From NCBI GenBank assembly GCA_025999935.1, contig BNXY01000005.1, positions 1-64,000 on the forward strand: a stretch of 64,000 nt of DNA, in the 5' to 3' direction. Source of the DNA: Bacteroidia bacterium. GTDB taxonomy: Bacteria > Bacteroidota > Bacteroidia > Bacteroidales > Azobacteroidaceae. Shown in pieces: positions 15,414 to 23,973 of this stretch. The translations under genes were made by a program, and so were the position numbers. The notes beneath the pieces are model-generated. The model was not told where the DNA came from. It did not search any database and saw nothing but the letters and a program-made list of their open reading frames with translations. How positions within the stretch are numbered: position 1 is the first letter of the stretch; the number at the start of each line of letters is the position of its first letter.

Positions 15414-16607
15414 ATGGAAGCAATAAAAGATACAATAGAAAAGATCAAGGCATTCTTGCCTTATTTGGATGAGCATCAAAAGCGAATCTATTTGGCTTTA
15501 GAAGCGAAGAGTCTTGGTAGAGGAGGAAAATCACTGATTGAGAATCAGTTGGGAATATATCACAATACGATAAACAAGGGTTTAAAGGAAGTCAATGGCG
15601 GTACAGTCAACAGCGGAGCAAGATTAAGGAAAGAAGGCGGTGGCAGGAAAAAGAAAATAAATGAAGTGGAATGGCATCATATCAAAGAATTTATAGAACC
15701 TCATACGCGAGGCGAACCGGAATCGCCCCTGCAATGGGTAAGTAAAAGTTTACGCAACATCTCCACGGCATTAAAAGCGCGAGGGATAGATGTAAGTCAC
15801 AGGGTAATAGGAGAATCATTGAAAGCCAACGGTTTTAGTTTGCAAGCCAACAGAAAGACTTTTGAAGGCAGAGGACATGCGGACAGAGATGCTCAGTTTG
15901 AATTTATAAGCCGCAAGGTAAAAGACTATATGTCAGAGGAACAACCGGTTATATCAGTAGATGCCAAAAAGCGGGAATTGATAGGCAACTTCAAGAATGG
16001 CGGTGTAGAATGGCAAAGTAAAAATACACCTGTTGAAGTAAACGCATACGATTTTCTGACTGATGCCGAGGGTATTGCAATACCTTATGGAATCTATGAC
16101 ATCGCACAGAATAAAGGTTGGGTCAATGTGGGCATCACAAAAGATACGGCAGAATTTGCTGTTCAGAGCATAAGAAACTGGTGGTACAAAATGGGTATTT
16201 ATTACCACAACAATGCCAATTCACTGCTGATAACCGCAGATGGCGGCGGAAGCAATAGCAGCAAAGGGAAACTGTGGAAGCGCGAACTGCAAAAATTTGC
16301 GGATGAAACAGGAATGGAGATAGAGGTCGTTCATTTTCCGCCGGGAACCAGCAAGTGGAATAAAATAGAACACCGTTTGTTTTCTTACATCTCAAAGAAT
16401 TGGAGAGGAAAGCCATTGATAAGTTATGAAGTTATTGTTCAGCTGATTGGCTCTACAAAGACGGAAAAAGGACTTGAAGTGGAATGTGAGTTGGATATGG
16501 AAAATTATCAAACAGGCATAACAATTGATGAGGATGAAATGGAAAATGTCAATCTGATTGGCAGCTCATTTCATGAAGAATGGAATTATAGAATAATGCC
16601 TTCGTAA
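15414..16607 (+). CDS. ISAzo13-family transposase
   Basis: A 397-residue DDE transposase. An N-terminal helix-turn-helix region is followed by the catalytic core: D in VISVDAKKRELIG, D in LLITADGGGSN and E in NKIEHRLFSYI. The glycine-rich LITADGGGSNSSKGKLWKRE block and HFPPGTSKWNKIEHRLFSYI are hallmarks of ISAzo13 (Rhodopirellula-type) transposases. The frame is full length with no damage, so the IS may still move. Confidence 0.92.
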   Translation: MEAIKDTIEKIKAFLPYLDEHQKRIYLALEAKSLGRGGKSLIENQLGIYHNTINKGLKEVNGGTVNSGARLRKEGGGRKKKINEVEWHHIKEFIEPHTRGEPESPLQWVSKSLRNISTALKARGIDVSHRVIGESLKANGFSLQANRKTFEGRGHADRDAQFEFISRKVKDYMSEEQPVISVDAKKRELIGNFKNGGVEWQSKNTPVEVNAYDFLTDAEGIAIPYGIYDIAQNKGWVNVGITKDTAEFAVQSIRNWWYKMGIYYHNNANSLLITADGGGSNSSKGKLWKRELQKFADETGMEIEVVHFPPGTSKWNKIEHRLFSYISKNWRGKPLISYEVIVQLIGSTKTEKGLEVECELDMENYQTGITIDEDEMENVNLIGSSFHEEWNYRIMPS

Positions 16608-16633
16608 TTGTCATTTTATTTCGTAACAATTCC

Positions 16634-17372
16634 TAACTGTTTTGTAATCGCAATTGCTTTCGATACACCTTGTTGCGAAACTGTGCCGCAATCCGCGGAA
16701 TTTCAGTTTGGGAATGTTCAAATCCTCCATCAGTTGCTTGTAATAATTGCGATAGGTTCGTGGCTCCGTTGGTTTCGCATCATTGGTCAAAACATAAAAA
16801 CGATTGTTGACCACCTTTTTTATGGGTTTCAGCATTTTCAGCAAATCTTTAGTCATTGGAATATCCCGAATGGAATTTTTTGTTTTAGGCGTATCAAGCA
16901 CAAGTTCCGTATGTTTGCTGTCATTTTCCATGATATAAATTCGTTGGAGCGTTTGGCGGACACTGATAATTCCGGTGTCGGTATCTATATCCTCCCAAGT
17001 TAGCGCGCAAATTTCCCCTATTCGTATGCCGGTACTTAGACAGATATAAACGCCCAAGTTCTTGAATGTGAAATGCTCTTGAACATAAGTCATTATCTTC
17101 TTCTGATTTGTTTTACTCAGGACTTCTATGTCCTGTTTTTCTCGCTCAGTCGGATATTGAATGTCGAATGGGTTGTACTCACAGAGTTTATTTTTCGCTC
17201 CGAATTTCAAAACCATTTTCAATACAATCAAGATATCCTTGATTGATTTTTGGCTTAGCCCTTCTTCTAATTTTTGAAACACGAATGCCTGTACATCCGT
17301 TTCCGCAATGTGCTGTTTGTTGCCAAAAGCGGGCAACAAGTGATTCTCAAGCAGTAGTATGTAGGCGGAATA
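16634..17372 (-). pseudogene. Integrase remnant 2, truncated at both ends
   Basis: Middle part of a tyrosine integrase. LLPAFGNKQHIAETDVQAF is the end of the N-terminal DNA-binding domain; a stop at about 17373 shows the N-terminus is lost. STGIRIGEICALTWEDID carries the first catalytic arginine and RGLRHSFATRCIE the HxxR. The frame ends at the IS, just before the LGH box and the tyrosine nucleophile, so it is inactive. Confidence 0.8.
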
Positions 17373-17399
17373 CTAAGAGAAAATGCGAAAAAATCCATT

Positions 17400-17438
17400 A
17401 ATAATATATTATTGATAAGAAAATAAATTGTACTTTTG
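17400..17438 (+). promoter_or_regulatory. Promoter and palindrome before the MNT antitoxin
   Basis: TACTTTTG (17431-17438) fits the -7 box for the gene starting at 17461. The perfect 14-bp palindrome AATAATATATTATT (17400-17413) covers the -33 region and may be an operator. Confidence 0.55.
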
Positions 17439-17460
17439 TAGTGCATTGCATTTATTCATT

Positions 17461-17751
17461 ATGAAGACAACGAACGAATATCTTGACATTCTTAGTCAAT
17501 ACAAACAAAATCATGCCTCTGAGTATGGAATAGAGCGTATGGGTATTTTTGGGTCGGTTGCTCGAGGCGAACAACGCGAAGGGAGCGATGTGGATGTTTA
17601 TTACGAAGGTACTGAAAAAGGCTTAAAATCTCTGGGTATGATACTTGACCTCGAAGAACTTTTCGGTGTGAAAGTAGATGTTGTCAGGAAGCATAATAAT
17701 TTGAAACCACGCTTTGTTGAACGTATAATGAAAGAAATGATTTATGTATGA
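17461..17751 (+). CDS. Nucleotidyltransferase (MntA-like antitoxin)
   Basis: A 96-residue minimal nucleotidyltransferase. The signature GIFGSVARGEQREGSDVDV has the GSxxRG and DxD residues. Family members pair with HEPN RNase toxins and block them by AMPylation. The start at 17461 follows a promoter; an upstream in-frame start would lie before the promoter box. The partner gene that should follow is only a 32-residue tail (17744-17842), so this looks like an antitoxin left without its toxin. Confidence 0.85.
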   Translation: MKTTNEYLDILSQYKQNHASEYGIERMGIFGSVARGEQREGSDVDVYYEGTEKGLKSLGMILDLEELFGVKVDVVRKHNNLKPRFVERIMKEMIYV

Positions 17752-17842
17752 AATAGATGCCGAAAGGATATTTGTTATTCTTCGAATAGATATTCCCCCG
17801 CTTTTGTCTGTCATTAAACAGATTGAACAAGATTTGCGTTAG
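17744..17842 (+). pseudogene. HEPN toxin C-terminal remnant
   Basis: The frame overlapping the end of the antitoxin reads MYEIDAERIFVILRIDIPPL and ends IKQIEQDLR. This resembles the last 30 residues of HEPN toxins (pattern YDID..VW.II..DLP.L..QIE.IL). The N-terminal 75-80 residues, with the catalytic RxxxxH, are missing. An internal deletion has removed the toxic part. Confidence 0.6.
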
Positions 17843-17881
17843 ATAATTTCATCTCGTTGACCATGTGTTAAAGGAGGAACG

Positions 17882-17915
17882 GGGTCGCACTAATACTGCG
17901 ACCCTTGCTTTTTTA
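17882..17915 (+). terminator. Rho-independent terminator after the MNT/HEPN locus
   Basis: Stem GGGTCGCA / TGCGACCC (8 bp, perfect) around a 7-nt loop, followed by a T-rich run. Confidence 0.85.
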
Positions 17916-17916
17916 T

Positions 17917-18799
17917 TTATACCAATCCCAATTCTTTCAAATACACCTCAATCTCCTTATCCAATTCCGACCGTTTTCTCTCCAATTCCTTGATTTCGCT
18001 CATCACAGCATGGATGTCAATTTCTTCTTCCTTCGATGACATTCGTCAAAAATCATGACGATTTTTTGATTCCGGACTTCTTGCAAATGCTTGTTGTAGT
18101 AATCTTTGGTTATCGCACAATTCAGTTTCTGAATGGTGGTAATAATGATTTTTGAGTTTCCGCTCAACCGTTTGATAAGTTCGTGCGTATTGTCGGTACC
18201 GTCCAATTGAAAGTAAACTTATAACCGCTATTGGGATTGTTGGCGAAATATCGGGTATTGACACCGTTGGAAATGACAAACAGTTGGATATAATCGAACA
18301 AACCGTGGAAAGACGTTTTATGATAGCGTTGTATCTGATTGTACGCTTGTTTCAGTTCAATGCCTCGCCTTTTTAACTCAATCTGTACCAATGGTAGCCC
18401 ATTGATAAGGATAGTCACATCGTACCGGCATTTATTCCTACCCTCAACAGTAATTTGGTTGGCAACCTGAAATTCGTTCTGACACCACTTATTTTTATTG
18501 AGAAACTCTACCCAAATGCGTTCGCCATCGGCTGTGTCAAGCGGATATAAATCGCGAAGTTTCTTGGCTTTTTCAAAGCGTGTACCGCCTTCCAGAAAGA
18601 TACAAATCTTTTCAAATTCCTTATCCGTAAAGTGTTTTCGGTTATGCAACGCCAATTCTTTTTGATTGTGTTTTTCTAATTGCGCTTTGAAATTAGCATA
18701 GAGATTATCTTCTTCCTTGATGGAAATAAATTCGTAACTCATTTCCTTCAAGGTCTTTATTAGCCCTTCTTCCAAGACTTGCTCACTTTGGGTTGTCAT
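17917..18799 (-). pseudogene. Remnant of a second Type I R-M locus (hsdR' joined to hsdM')
   Basis: From 18799 the frame gives the N-terminal nuclease part of a second HsdR: KCRYDVTILINGLPLVQIEL has the PD-ExK residues. After GYKFTFNWT a shift near 18200 leads to SKIIITTIQKLN and KIVMIFDECHR, the DExH box, with the ATP-binding part deleted. The frame then moves into SEIKELERKRSELDKEIEVY ending LKELGLV, which looks like an HsdM tail. Most of hsdR and hsdM are lost. It is not a duplicate of the intact hsdR at 6715-9834, whose sequence is different. Confidence 0.7.
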
Positions 18800-18947
18800 A
18801 TCTTTAAGTTATCTAGATTGAGGATAATGAGTGTAAAGATATGAAAAATCGGGATGTGACCATGAAATTTGTCTTTTAATTGTTGATTTAAACAATTTTT
18901 AATGGGGTGTAATTTTCTTTTTCACAGATATTTCGATAGTATCCAAA

Positions 18948-19035
18948 TCAAAACCTCCGAGCCCACCAACATTCGTTCAGATAGTCTATACCATGAATAT
19001 TTTTTCAGATAAAAATAAGTGTCTTGGATATTCAT
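18948..19035 (-). pseudogene. DUF3791 gene remnant (second copy)
   Basis: MNIQDTYFYLKKY is followed, after a frame change, by DYLNECWWARRF and a stop. It aligns with the first DUF3791 remnant (MNAQDAFF, KKY, DYLNNCWWA). Only the middle of the gene is left. The 18800-19076 stretch holds nothing else I can name; the island appears to end here, just before nadC. Confidence 0.6.
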
Positions 19036-19076
19036 TTCAAGGCAGAGCCTTTATCCTCTTTCAATTCGTAAGACTA

Positions 19077-19922
19077 TTAAACCGCCTTCAAACTCATATC
19101 TAAACTCTTAACCGAATGTGTAAGCGCTCCTACCGAAATATAATCCACACCGGTTTCGGCATATTCCCGGAGGGTATCGAATGTGATGCCGCCGGAGGAT
19201 TCGATTTCGTACCTTCCGCCGACTAATTCGACGGCTTTTCGGGTATTTTCCACATTGAAATTATCCAACATGATGCGGTTTACATCTCCCATTTTTAACA
19301 CCCGTTCTAATTCGTCAAAATTACGAACTTCGATTTCTATGGGCAGACTTTTCCCTTGCTTCCAGCAATATTCTTTAGCGCGGGCAATGGCGTTTTCGAT
19401 TCCGCCGGCGAAATCTACATGGTTGTCTTTCAGTAGAATCATATCGAACAATCCGATGCGGTGGTTGGTTCCACCGCCGATTTTGACGGCTTCTTTTTCA
19501 AGCATCCGCATGCCGGGAGTCGTTTTCCGCGTATCCAAAACACGGGTTTTCGTACCTTCCAATTTTTTTACATATTTGCGGGTAGTAGTCGCTATCCCGC
19601 TCATCCTTTGCATTACATTCAACACCAAACGTTCGGTTTGGAGTAAGGATTGCACTTTCCCTTCGACAGTAAAAGCAATATCACCGTATTTCACTTCCGC
19701 TCCGTCTTCTATAAAAACCATTATTTTCAAATCCGAATCGAAAGTGTGGAAAATCCGGCCGGCGATTTCCACGCCGGCCAAGATTCCATCTTCTTTAATA
19801 ATTAACTGCACCTTTCCTTGGGCGGATTCGGGAATAGTGCTTAAAGTCGTATGATCGCCATCGCCAATATCTTCAGCGAAAGCCAATTTGATTAGTTCTT
19901 CAATCAATAATCCGGTTTCCAT
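19077..19922 (-). CDS. nadC: Nicotinate-nucleotide pyrophosphorylase (quinolinate phosphoribosyltransferase)
   Basis: A 281-residue enzyme that turns quinolinate and PRPP into nicotinate mononucleotide, CO2 and pyrophosphate in NAD synthesis. Family blocks are present: RLVLNVMQRMSGIATTTR, TRVLDTRKTTPGMRMLEKEA and KIGGGTNHRIGLFDMILLKD, with the C-terminal SSGGI phosphate-binding segment. Length is normal. It starts 4 bp after the peptidase gene and is likely co-transcribed. It is the first intact core gene after the island. Confidence 0.96.
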   Translation of the reverse strand: METGLLIEELIKLAFAEDIGDGDHTTLSTIPESAQGKVQLIIKEDGILAGVEIAGRIFHTFDSDLKIMVFIEDGAEVKYGDIAFTVEGKVQSLLQTERLVLNVMQRMSGIATTTRKYVKKLEGTKTRVLDTRKTTPGMRMLEKEAVKIGGGTNHRIGLFDMILLKDNHVDFAGGIENAIARAKEYCWKQGKSLPIEIEVRNFDELERVLKMGDVNRIMLDNFNVENTRKAVELVGGRYEIESSGGITFDTLREYAETGVDYISVGALTHSVKSLDMSLKAV

Positions 19923-19926
19923 TGAA

Positions 19927-21111
19927 TTATTTTATGCCTAATTTAGTCTTTAATTCCTTCGACAAAACATCTTTGTGCACCACAACCGTAATGGTTTTAT
20001 ACGCTACAAAAGGGGCGGAAGCGTACCAAGTGCCTTTGTAAGGACTTGCTGTTCCCCAAGAATTTTTTACCAAATAATATTTACTGCCATATTGGTCTTT
20101 GGCTGTTCCATAAATCAACATACCATGATCGTCCTGGGTTTCGTAGTTATCAAATCCTTGTTGACGCAATTCTTGGGTAATTGTTTTTTCCGGAACCGGA
20201 GCGGTTATATTTTTGATCAGAGAATCCCTATCGGCTTGGCTGAGTCCCAACCAATGCGCTTGATCTGAGCCGGGACCTTCTTTAGAAGTCGCATCCGGAA
20301 CAACAGCGATTCCTTTCCGGTTGAATCCCGCTTCGCTAACATCGGTCGCCCATGCAACGGTATATCCTTTTTCTAACGCATTATCAATGATTTGCATAAA
20401 TTCATTCAATGGAAGATTATAAGAATTGGCCCAACGCCAATTGTCCGGCACCTCGATGGGAAAAGCAGTATAAAAAGGATGATGCGTGAAAGAAGTGAGG
20501 GATACGTAATCATCCGCGTTAATGCCTAAAAATTGGGCAAAACTTTTGGGCGTATATTGTTTCCCATTGTAAGTAAATGTTTCGGGAGCAGCGCCCAGAT
20601 AGGCGTCCAAAATTCCGGTAAAACCTTTGTACCAAGCTGTAGATAATTTTTTATTTTTAATGACTGCATCAATGTATGCTTTTGAAAAAGCATCCAATTC
20701 GCCATGTCTATGCAGGGGTTCTCCGTAATTCAAACCGGGTTGGGCTTCATTCGGAACGATACCGTAATCTTTGATGCAATCCAAAACATCGGCAAAAGAT
20801 CCACCGGCGCCCAAATTAGTCGCTCCATGCATGCGAACATATTTTTGCGCTTTATCTCCCCAATTTTTATGTACAACAAACATCTCCGATAAATCATATT
20901 CGCCCTTTCCCTGTCTCAATAATTCAGCTTCAATAAATCCGATTCCGGAAAAACTCCAACAAGTACTCGAACTGGATTGATTTTTAACCGACGTAACCGG
21001 AATTTCTTTAATGGTTGTGAATTGAAAACTATCTGCCTTTTTTTCTCCTTCTTGTGCAAAAACAGGAAAACACAAATACAATGTTAATAATGAGATAAAT
21101 AACCGTTTCAT
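19927..21111 (-). CDS. Secreted C1-family cysteine peptidase (bleomycin hydrolase-like)
   Basis: A 394-residue papain-like peptidase. Residues 1-19 are a signal peptide (MKRLFISLLTLYLCFPVFAQ), so it acts in the periplasm or outside. The oxyanion and nucleophile region is NQSSSSTCWSFSGIG (C at about 52). The histidine is in DDHGMLIYGTA and the asparagine in YLVKNSWG. The fold resembles PepC/bleomycin hydrolase, but secretion distinguishes it from the cytosolic aminopeptidase. It heads a two-gene unit with nadC. A leftward promoter box is at 21149. Confidence 0.9.
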   Translation of the reverse strand: MKRLFISLLTLYLCFPVFAQEGEKKADSFQFTTIKEIPVTSVKNQSSSSTCWSFSGIGFIEAELLRQGKGEYDLSEMFVVHKNWGDKAQKYVRMHGATNLGAGGSFADVLDCIKDYGIVPNEAQPGLNYGEPLHRHGELDAFSKAYIDAVIKNKKLSTAWYKGFTGILDAYLGAAPETFTYNGKQYTPKSFAQFLGINADDYVSLTSFTHHPFYTAFPIEVPDNWRWANSYNLPLNEFMQIIDNALEKGYTVAWATDVSEAGFNRKGIAVVPDATSKEGPGSDQAHWLGLSQADRDSLIKNITAPVPEKTITQELRQQGFDNYETQDDHGMLIYGTAKDQYGSKYYLVKNSWGTASPYKGTWYASAPFVAYKTITVVVHKDVLSKELKTKLGIK

Positions 21112-21148
21112 AATAGAGACTATTAATTAAATGAATAAATTTTATTGA

Positions 21149-21186
21149 CAAAGATAGTGTTTTTTTCTAAATTTTATATATTTTTG
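21149..21186. promoter_or_regulatory. Divergent promoter boxes, peptidase and NfeD genes
   Basis: Leftward TATCTTTG (21149-21156) serves the peptidase gene; rightward TATTTTTG (21179-21186) serves the NfeD gene at 21209. Both fit TAnnTTTG. Clear -33 elements are not seen. Confidence 0.55.
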
Positions 21187-21208
21187 TATCCAATCAAACA
21201 ACATTTTT

Positions 21209-22588
21209 ATGAAAATGCGATTATTTTTTGTTATTCTTTTGGGATTTATTTCATGTAATTTCTATGCACAACAAAAGCAAGCGACTGTATATAAGATAAA
21301 TATAAATTCTGAAATCAATACGACTTCCAGAATTTATCTGAGCAACGGATTGAAAGAAGCCGATGCGATGCAGGCAGACGCCATCCTGCTTCATCTGAAC
21401 ACTTACGGTGGTACGGTTGTGGATGCGGATTCCATGCGGTCGGCTATTTTATACAATCCGATTCCCGTTTATGTTTTTATCGACAACAATGCGGCTTCGG
21501 CAGGCGCTTTAATTGCCATTGCCTGCAAGAAAATCTATATGCGCAAAGGCGCTAACATCGGGGCGGCAACCGTCGTCAGCGGAGAAACGGGAGAAGCTAT
21601 GCCTGATAAATACCAGTCGTATATGCGTTCCATCATCCGGTCAACTGCCGAATCACACGGAAAAGATACCGTGATTACCGGTAATGACACCACTTACAAA
21701 TGGGTTCGCAACCCCTTGATTGCGGAAGCCATGGTCGATGACCGGGTGTATATCCCCAATGTGATTGATTCCGGTAAAGTATTGACATTCACAGCGCAAG
21801 AAGCAGAGAAATTCGGTTACTGCGAAGGCCTTGCCGAAAGTGTAGAGGAAGTAATCACAAAATATCTGGGGTATTCCGAATATAAAATAGAAGAATATAA
21901 GCCCACTTTTTTAGATAATTTAAAGGGTTTTCTGACCAATCCGGCTTTTCAGGCGATTTTAATCATGATTATCATCGCCGGAATTTATTTTGAATTGCAA
22001 TCGCCGGGAATCGGATTTCCGAGCATTGCCGCCGTGATGGCTGCCGTCCTTTATTTTACGCCTTTGTATTTAGACGGACTTGTCCAAAACTGGGAAATCA
22101 TTGTCTTTCTCATAGGTCTTATATTGGTTGCTCTGGAAATATTTGTCTTTCCGGGATTCGGCATATCCGGGATTTTGGGCGTTATTTGTATCGGAGGCGG
22201 CTTGATTTTTGCCATGCTAAACAACGATTATTTTTCATTTAAAGAAGTTTCAATGCCGGATATTTCACGCTCCTTCCTAACGGTTTTATCCGGAATATTG
22301 CTGAGTTTTGGCATCATACTTTGGCTTTCTTCCCGAATCGATCAAAAGGGAATGTTCCGTAAAATCGCCTTATTAAAGGATTTATCCGATTCTGAAAGCG
22401 TGAATACCGATGATTTTAGTTTGATTGGTCAAACGGGAAAAGCAATGACGATCCTTCATCCTTCGGGAAAAATAATTATCAATAACGAAGTATATGACGC
22501 CGTTTCCAATCAAAATTTTATTGAAAGCGGAAAAACGGTGGTCGTCGTGAAATTTGAAAATATGCAATTGTACGTTGAAGAAATATGA
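21209..22588 (+). CDS. NfeD-type membrane serine protease
   Basis: A 459-residue protein: signal peptide (1-20), a ClpP-like protease domain (about 25-215), four membrane segments (about 245-370) and a C-terminal NfeD OB-fold (about 390-459). The nucleophile serine lies in NAASAGALIAIAC, and the lysine-bearing region follows the RKGANIGAATVV block. Long NfeD proteins of this kind are thought to cleave membrane proteins such as stomatins and take part in membrane quality control. It stands alone, with its own promoter box. Confidence 0.9.
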   Translation: MKMRLFFVILLGFISCNFYAQQKQATVYKININSEINTTSRIYLSNGLKEADAMQADAILLHLNTYGGTVVDADSMRSAILYNPIPVYVFIDNNAASAGALIAIACKKIYMRKGANIGAATVVSGETGEAMPDKYQSYMRSIIRSTAESHGKDTVITGNDTTYKWVRNPLIAEAMVDDRVYIPNVIDSGKVLTFTAQEAEKFGYCEGLAESVEEVITKYLGYSEYKIEEYKPTFLDNLKGFLTNPAFQAILIMIIIAGIYFELQSPGIGFPSIAAVMAAVLYFTPLYLDGLVQNWEIIVFLIGLILVALEIFVFPGFGISGILGVICIGGGLIFAMLNNDYFSFKEVSMPDISRSFLTVLSGILLSFGIILWLSSRIDQKGMFRKIALLKDLSDSESVNTDDFSLIGQTGKAMTILHPSGKIIINNEVYDAVSNQNFIESGKTVVVVKFENMQLYVEEI

Positions 22589-22635
22589 AACCCGCATGCA
22601 AAAGTTGCACCAAAGAGAATGATTAGATGCGGGTT
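22589..22635 (+). terminator. Hairpin after the NfeD gene
   Basis: Arms AACCCGCAT (22589-22597) and ATGCGGGTT (22627-22635) enclose a 29-nt loop with an inner GCAA/TTGC hairpin. An A-run, not a T-run, follows, so it may be a weak terminator or a leader structure of the next gene. Confidence 0.4.
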
Positions 22636-22667
22636 CCATGGTTCCATAAAAAAAACAAATTAATCAC

Positions 22668-23885
22668 ATGAAATATATTATTATTTTGGGGGATGGAATG
22701 GCGGACGAACCCATTGAATCATTGGGAAATAAAACGCCGTTGCAATATGCCCGTACACCTTATATGGATTTATTGGCGAAACGAGGCAATACAGGACTGC
22801 TAAATACCATTCCGGATGGAATGCACCCCGGCAGCGAAGTCGCCAACTTGGCTGTTTTGGGTTACGATGTAGCCCAAGTGTTGGAAGGACGCGGCGCATT
22901 GGAAGCAGCAAGCATGGGCGTGGATGTGCTGCCCGGTGAGATGGTTATGCGTTGCAACCTGGTTTGCATCGAAGATGGAAAAATCAAAAATCATTCTGCT
23001 GGTCATATTTCCAACGAAGAAGCCGAAATTTTGATTCAATACCTGAACGAAAATTTAAGAAATGACCGGCTCCAATTTTTTCCGGGCGTTTCCTACCGGC
23101 ACGTATTGAAATTAAAGGGCGGCAATAAACAAATAGGCTGTACCCCACCCCATGACGTTCCGGGAACGGATTTCCAACAAGTACTGATTCAAGCAAAAGT
23201 ACCCGAAGCACAGACCACGGCCGATTATCTCAACGATTTAATCATTCAATCTCAAAAATTGTTGGAAAACCATCCGATAAATCTGAAAAGAAAAACGGCG
23301 GGAAAAGATCCTGCCAATAGCATCTGGCCCTGGTCGCCCGGCTATAAACCGCAGATGAAAAAGTTGTTTGAGATTTATCCCGTTCAGACAGGGGCGGTTA
23401 TTTCGGCGGTCGATCTGATTAAAGGCATTGGCGTATATGCCGGTTTGGAAAATATAAACGTTTCCGGCGCAACCGGTTTGTATGATACCAATTACGAAGG
23501 GAAAGCGCAAGCGGCGCTAAAAGCTTTGAAAGAAACAGATTTCGTGTATTTGCACATAGAAGCCAGCGATGAAGCCGGTCACGAAGGCGATGCGCTATTG
23601 AAGGTTGAAACCATCGAAAATCTCGATAGCCGCGCGCTGAAAATCATCCTCGAAGAAACGGAAAAATGGGACGAACCGGTAACAATCGCCGTTTTGCCCG
23701 ACCACCCAACGCCCTGTCGAATCAAAACGCACAGCAATTCGCCGGTACCTTTCATCATTTACAAACCCGGAAACATCCCGGATGCAGTGGAAAAATATAA
23801 CGAGTTTTCGGTAAAAACCGGGAAATACGGTCTATTAACGGGAGATGAATTTATAAAGGAGTTCTTTAAGCCGTCTGAACCTTGA
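22668..23885 (+). CDS. apgM: ApgM-type phosphoglycerate mutase / proposed homoserine kinase
   Basis: A 405-residue member of the alkaline-phosphatase superfamily. The N-terminal metal site is IIILGDGMADEP, and DGMHPGSEVANLAVLGYD is typical of the ApgM group. Further metal residues lie in LHIEASDEAGHEGD and VLPDHPTPC. Two functions are proposed for the family: cofactor-independent phosphoglycerate mutase, and homoserine kinase where it sits next to thrC. Here thrC follows 88 bp downstream and no ordinary GHMP homoserine kinase is in the window, which favours threonine synthesis. Both remain possible. Confidence 0.9.
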   Translation: MKYIIILGDGMADEPIESLGNKTPLQYARTPYMDLLAKRGNTGLLNTIPDGMHPGSEVANLAVLGYDVAQVLEGRGALEAASMGVDVLPGEMVMRCNLVCIEDGKIKNHSAGHISNEEAEILIQYLNENLRNDRLQFFPGVSYRHVLKLKGGNKQIGCTPPHDVPGTDFQQVLIQAKVPEAQTTADYLNDLIIQSQKLLENHPINLKRKTAGKDPANSIWPWSPGYKPQMKKLFEIYPVQTGAVISAVDLIKGIGVYAGLENINVSGATGLYDTNYEGKAQAALKALKETDFVYLHIEASDEAGHEGDALLKVETIENLDSRALKIILEETEKWDEPVTIAVLPDHPTPCRIKTHSNSPVPFIIYKPGNIPDAVEKYNEFSVKTGKYGLLTGDEFIKEFFKPSEP

Positions 23886-23973
23886 TTTTAATAAAATTTT
23901 TATGATTAGTAAACGCCAAAGAGGATGAAAATTCTCAAATTGGCACATTTTCAAATTTTCAAATTATTTTCGC

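Larger units (their letters stand above)
15360..16633 (+). mobile_element. ISAzo13-like insertion sequence, 1274 bp
   Basis: Ends are perfect 18-bp inverted repeats: GGAATTGTTACGAAATAA at 15360-15377 and its complement at 16616-16633. Both sides are flanked by TA (15358-15359 and 16634-16635), which may be a 2-bp target duplication. One intact transposase gene fills it. The element looks recent and complete. Confidence 0.88.

Noticed and set aside
15358..16635. TA on both sides taken as proof of a simple IS insertion
   Set aside because: Flanking integrase fragments come from different genes, so a deletion or recombination must have followed; a 2-bp match can be chance.
31..19076. Attachment site or tRNA at the island edges
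   Set aside because: No tRNA gene and no direct repeat could be seen at 19036-19076, and the left edge is outside the window.
22589..22667. Riboswitch before apgM
   Set aside because: A hairpin is present, but no conserved riboswitch core could be recognised.
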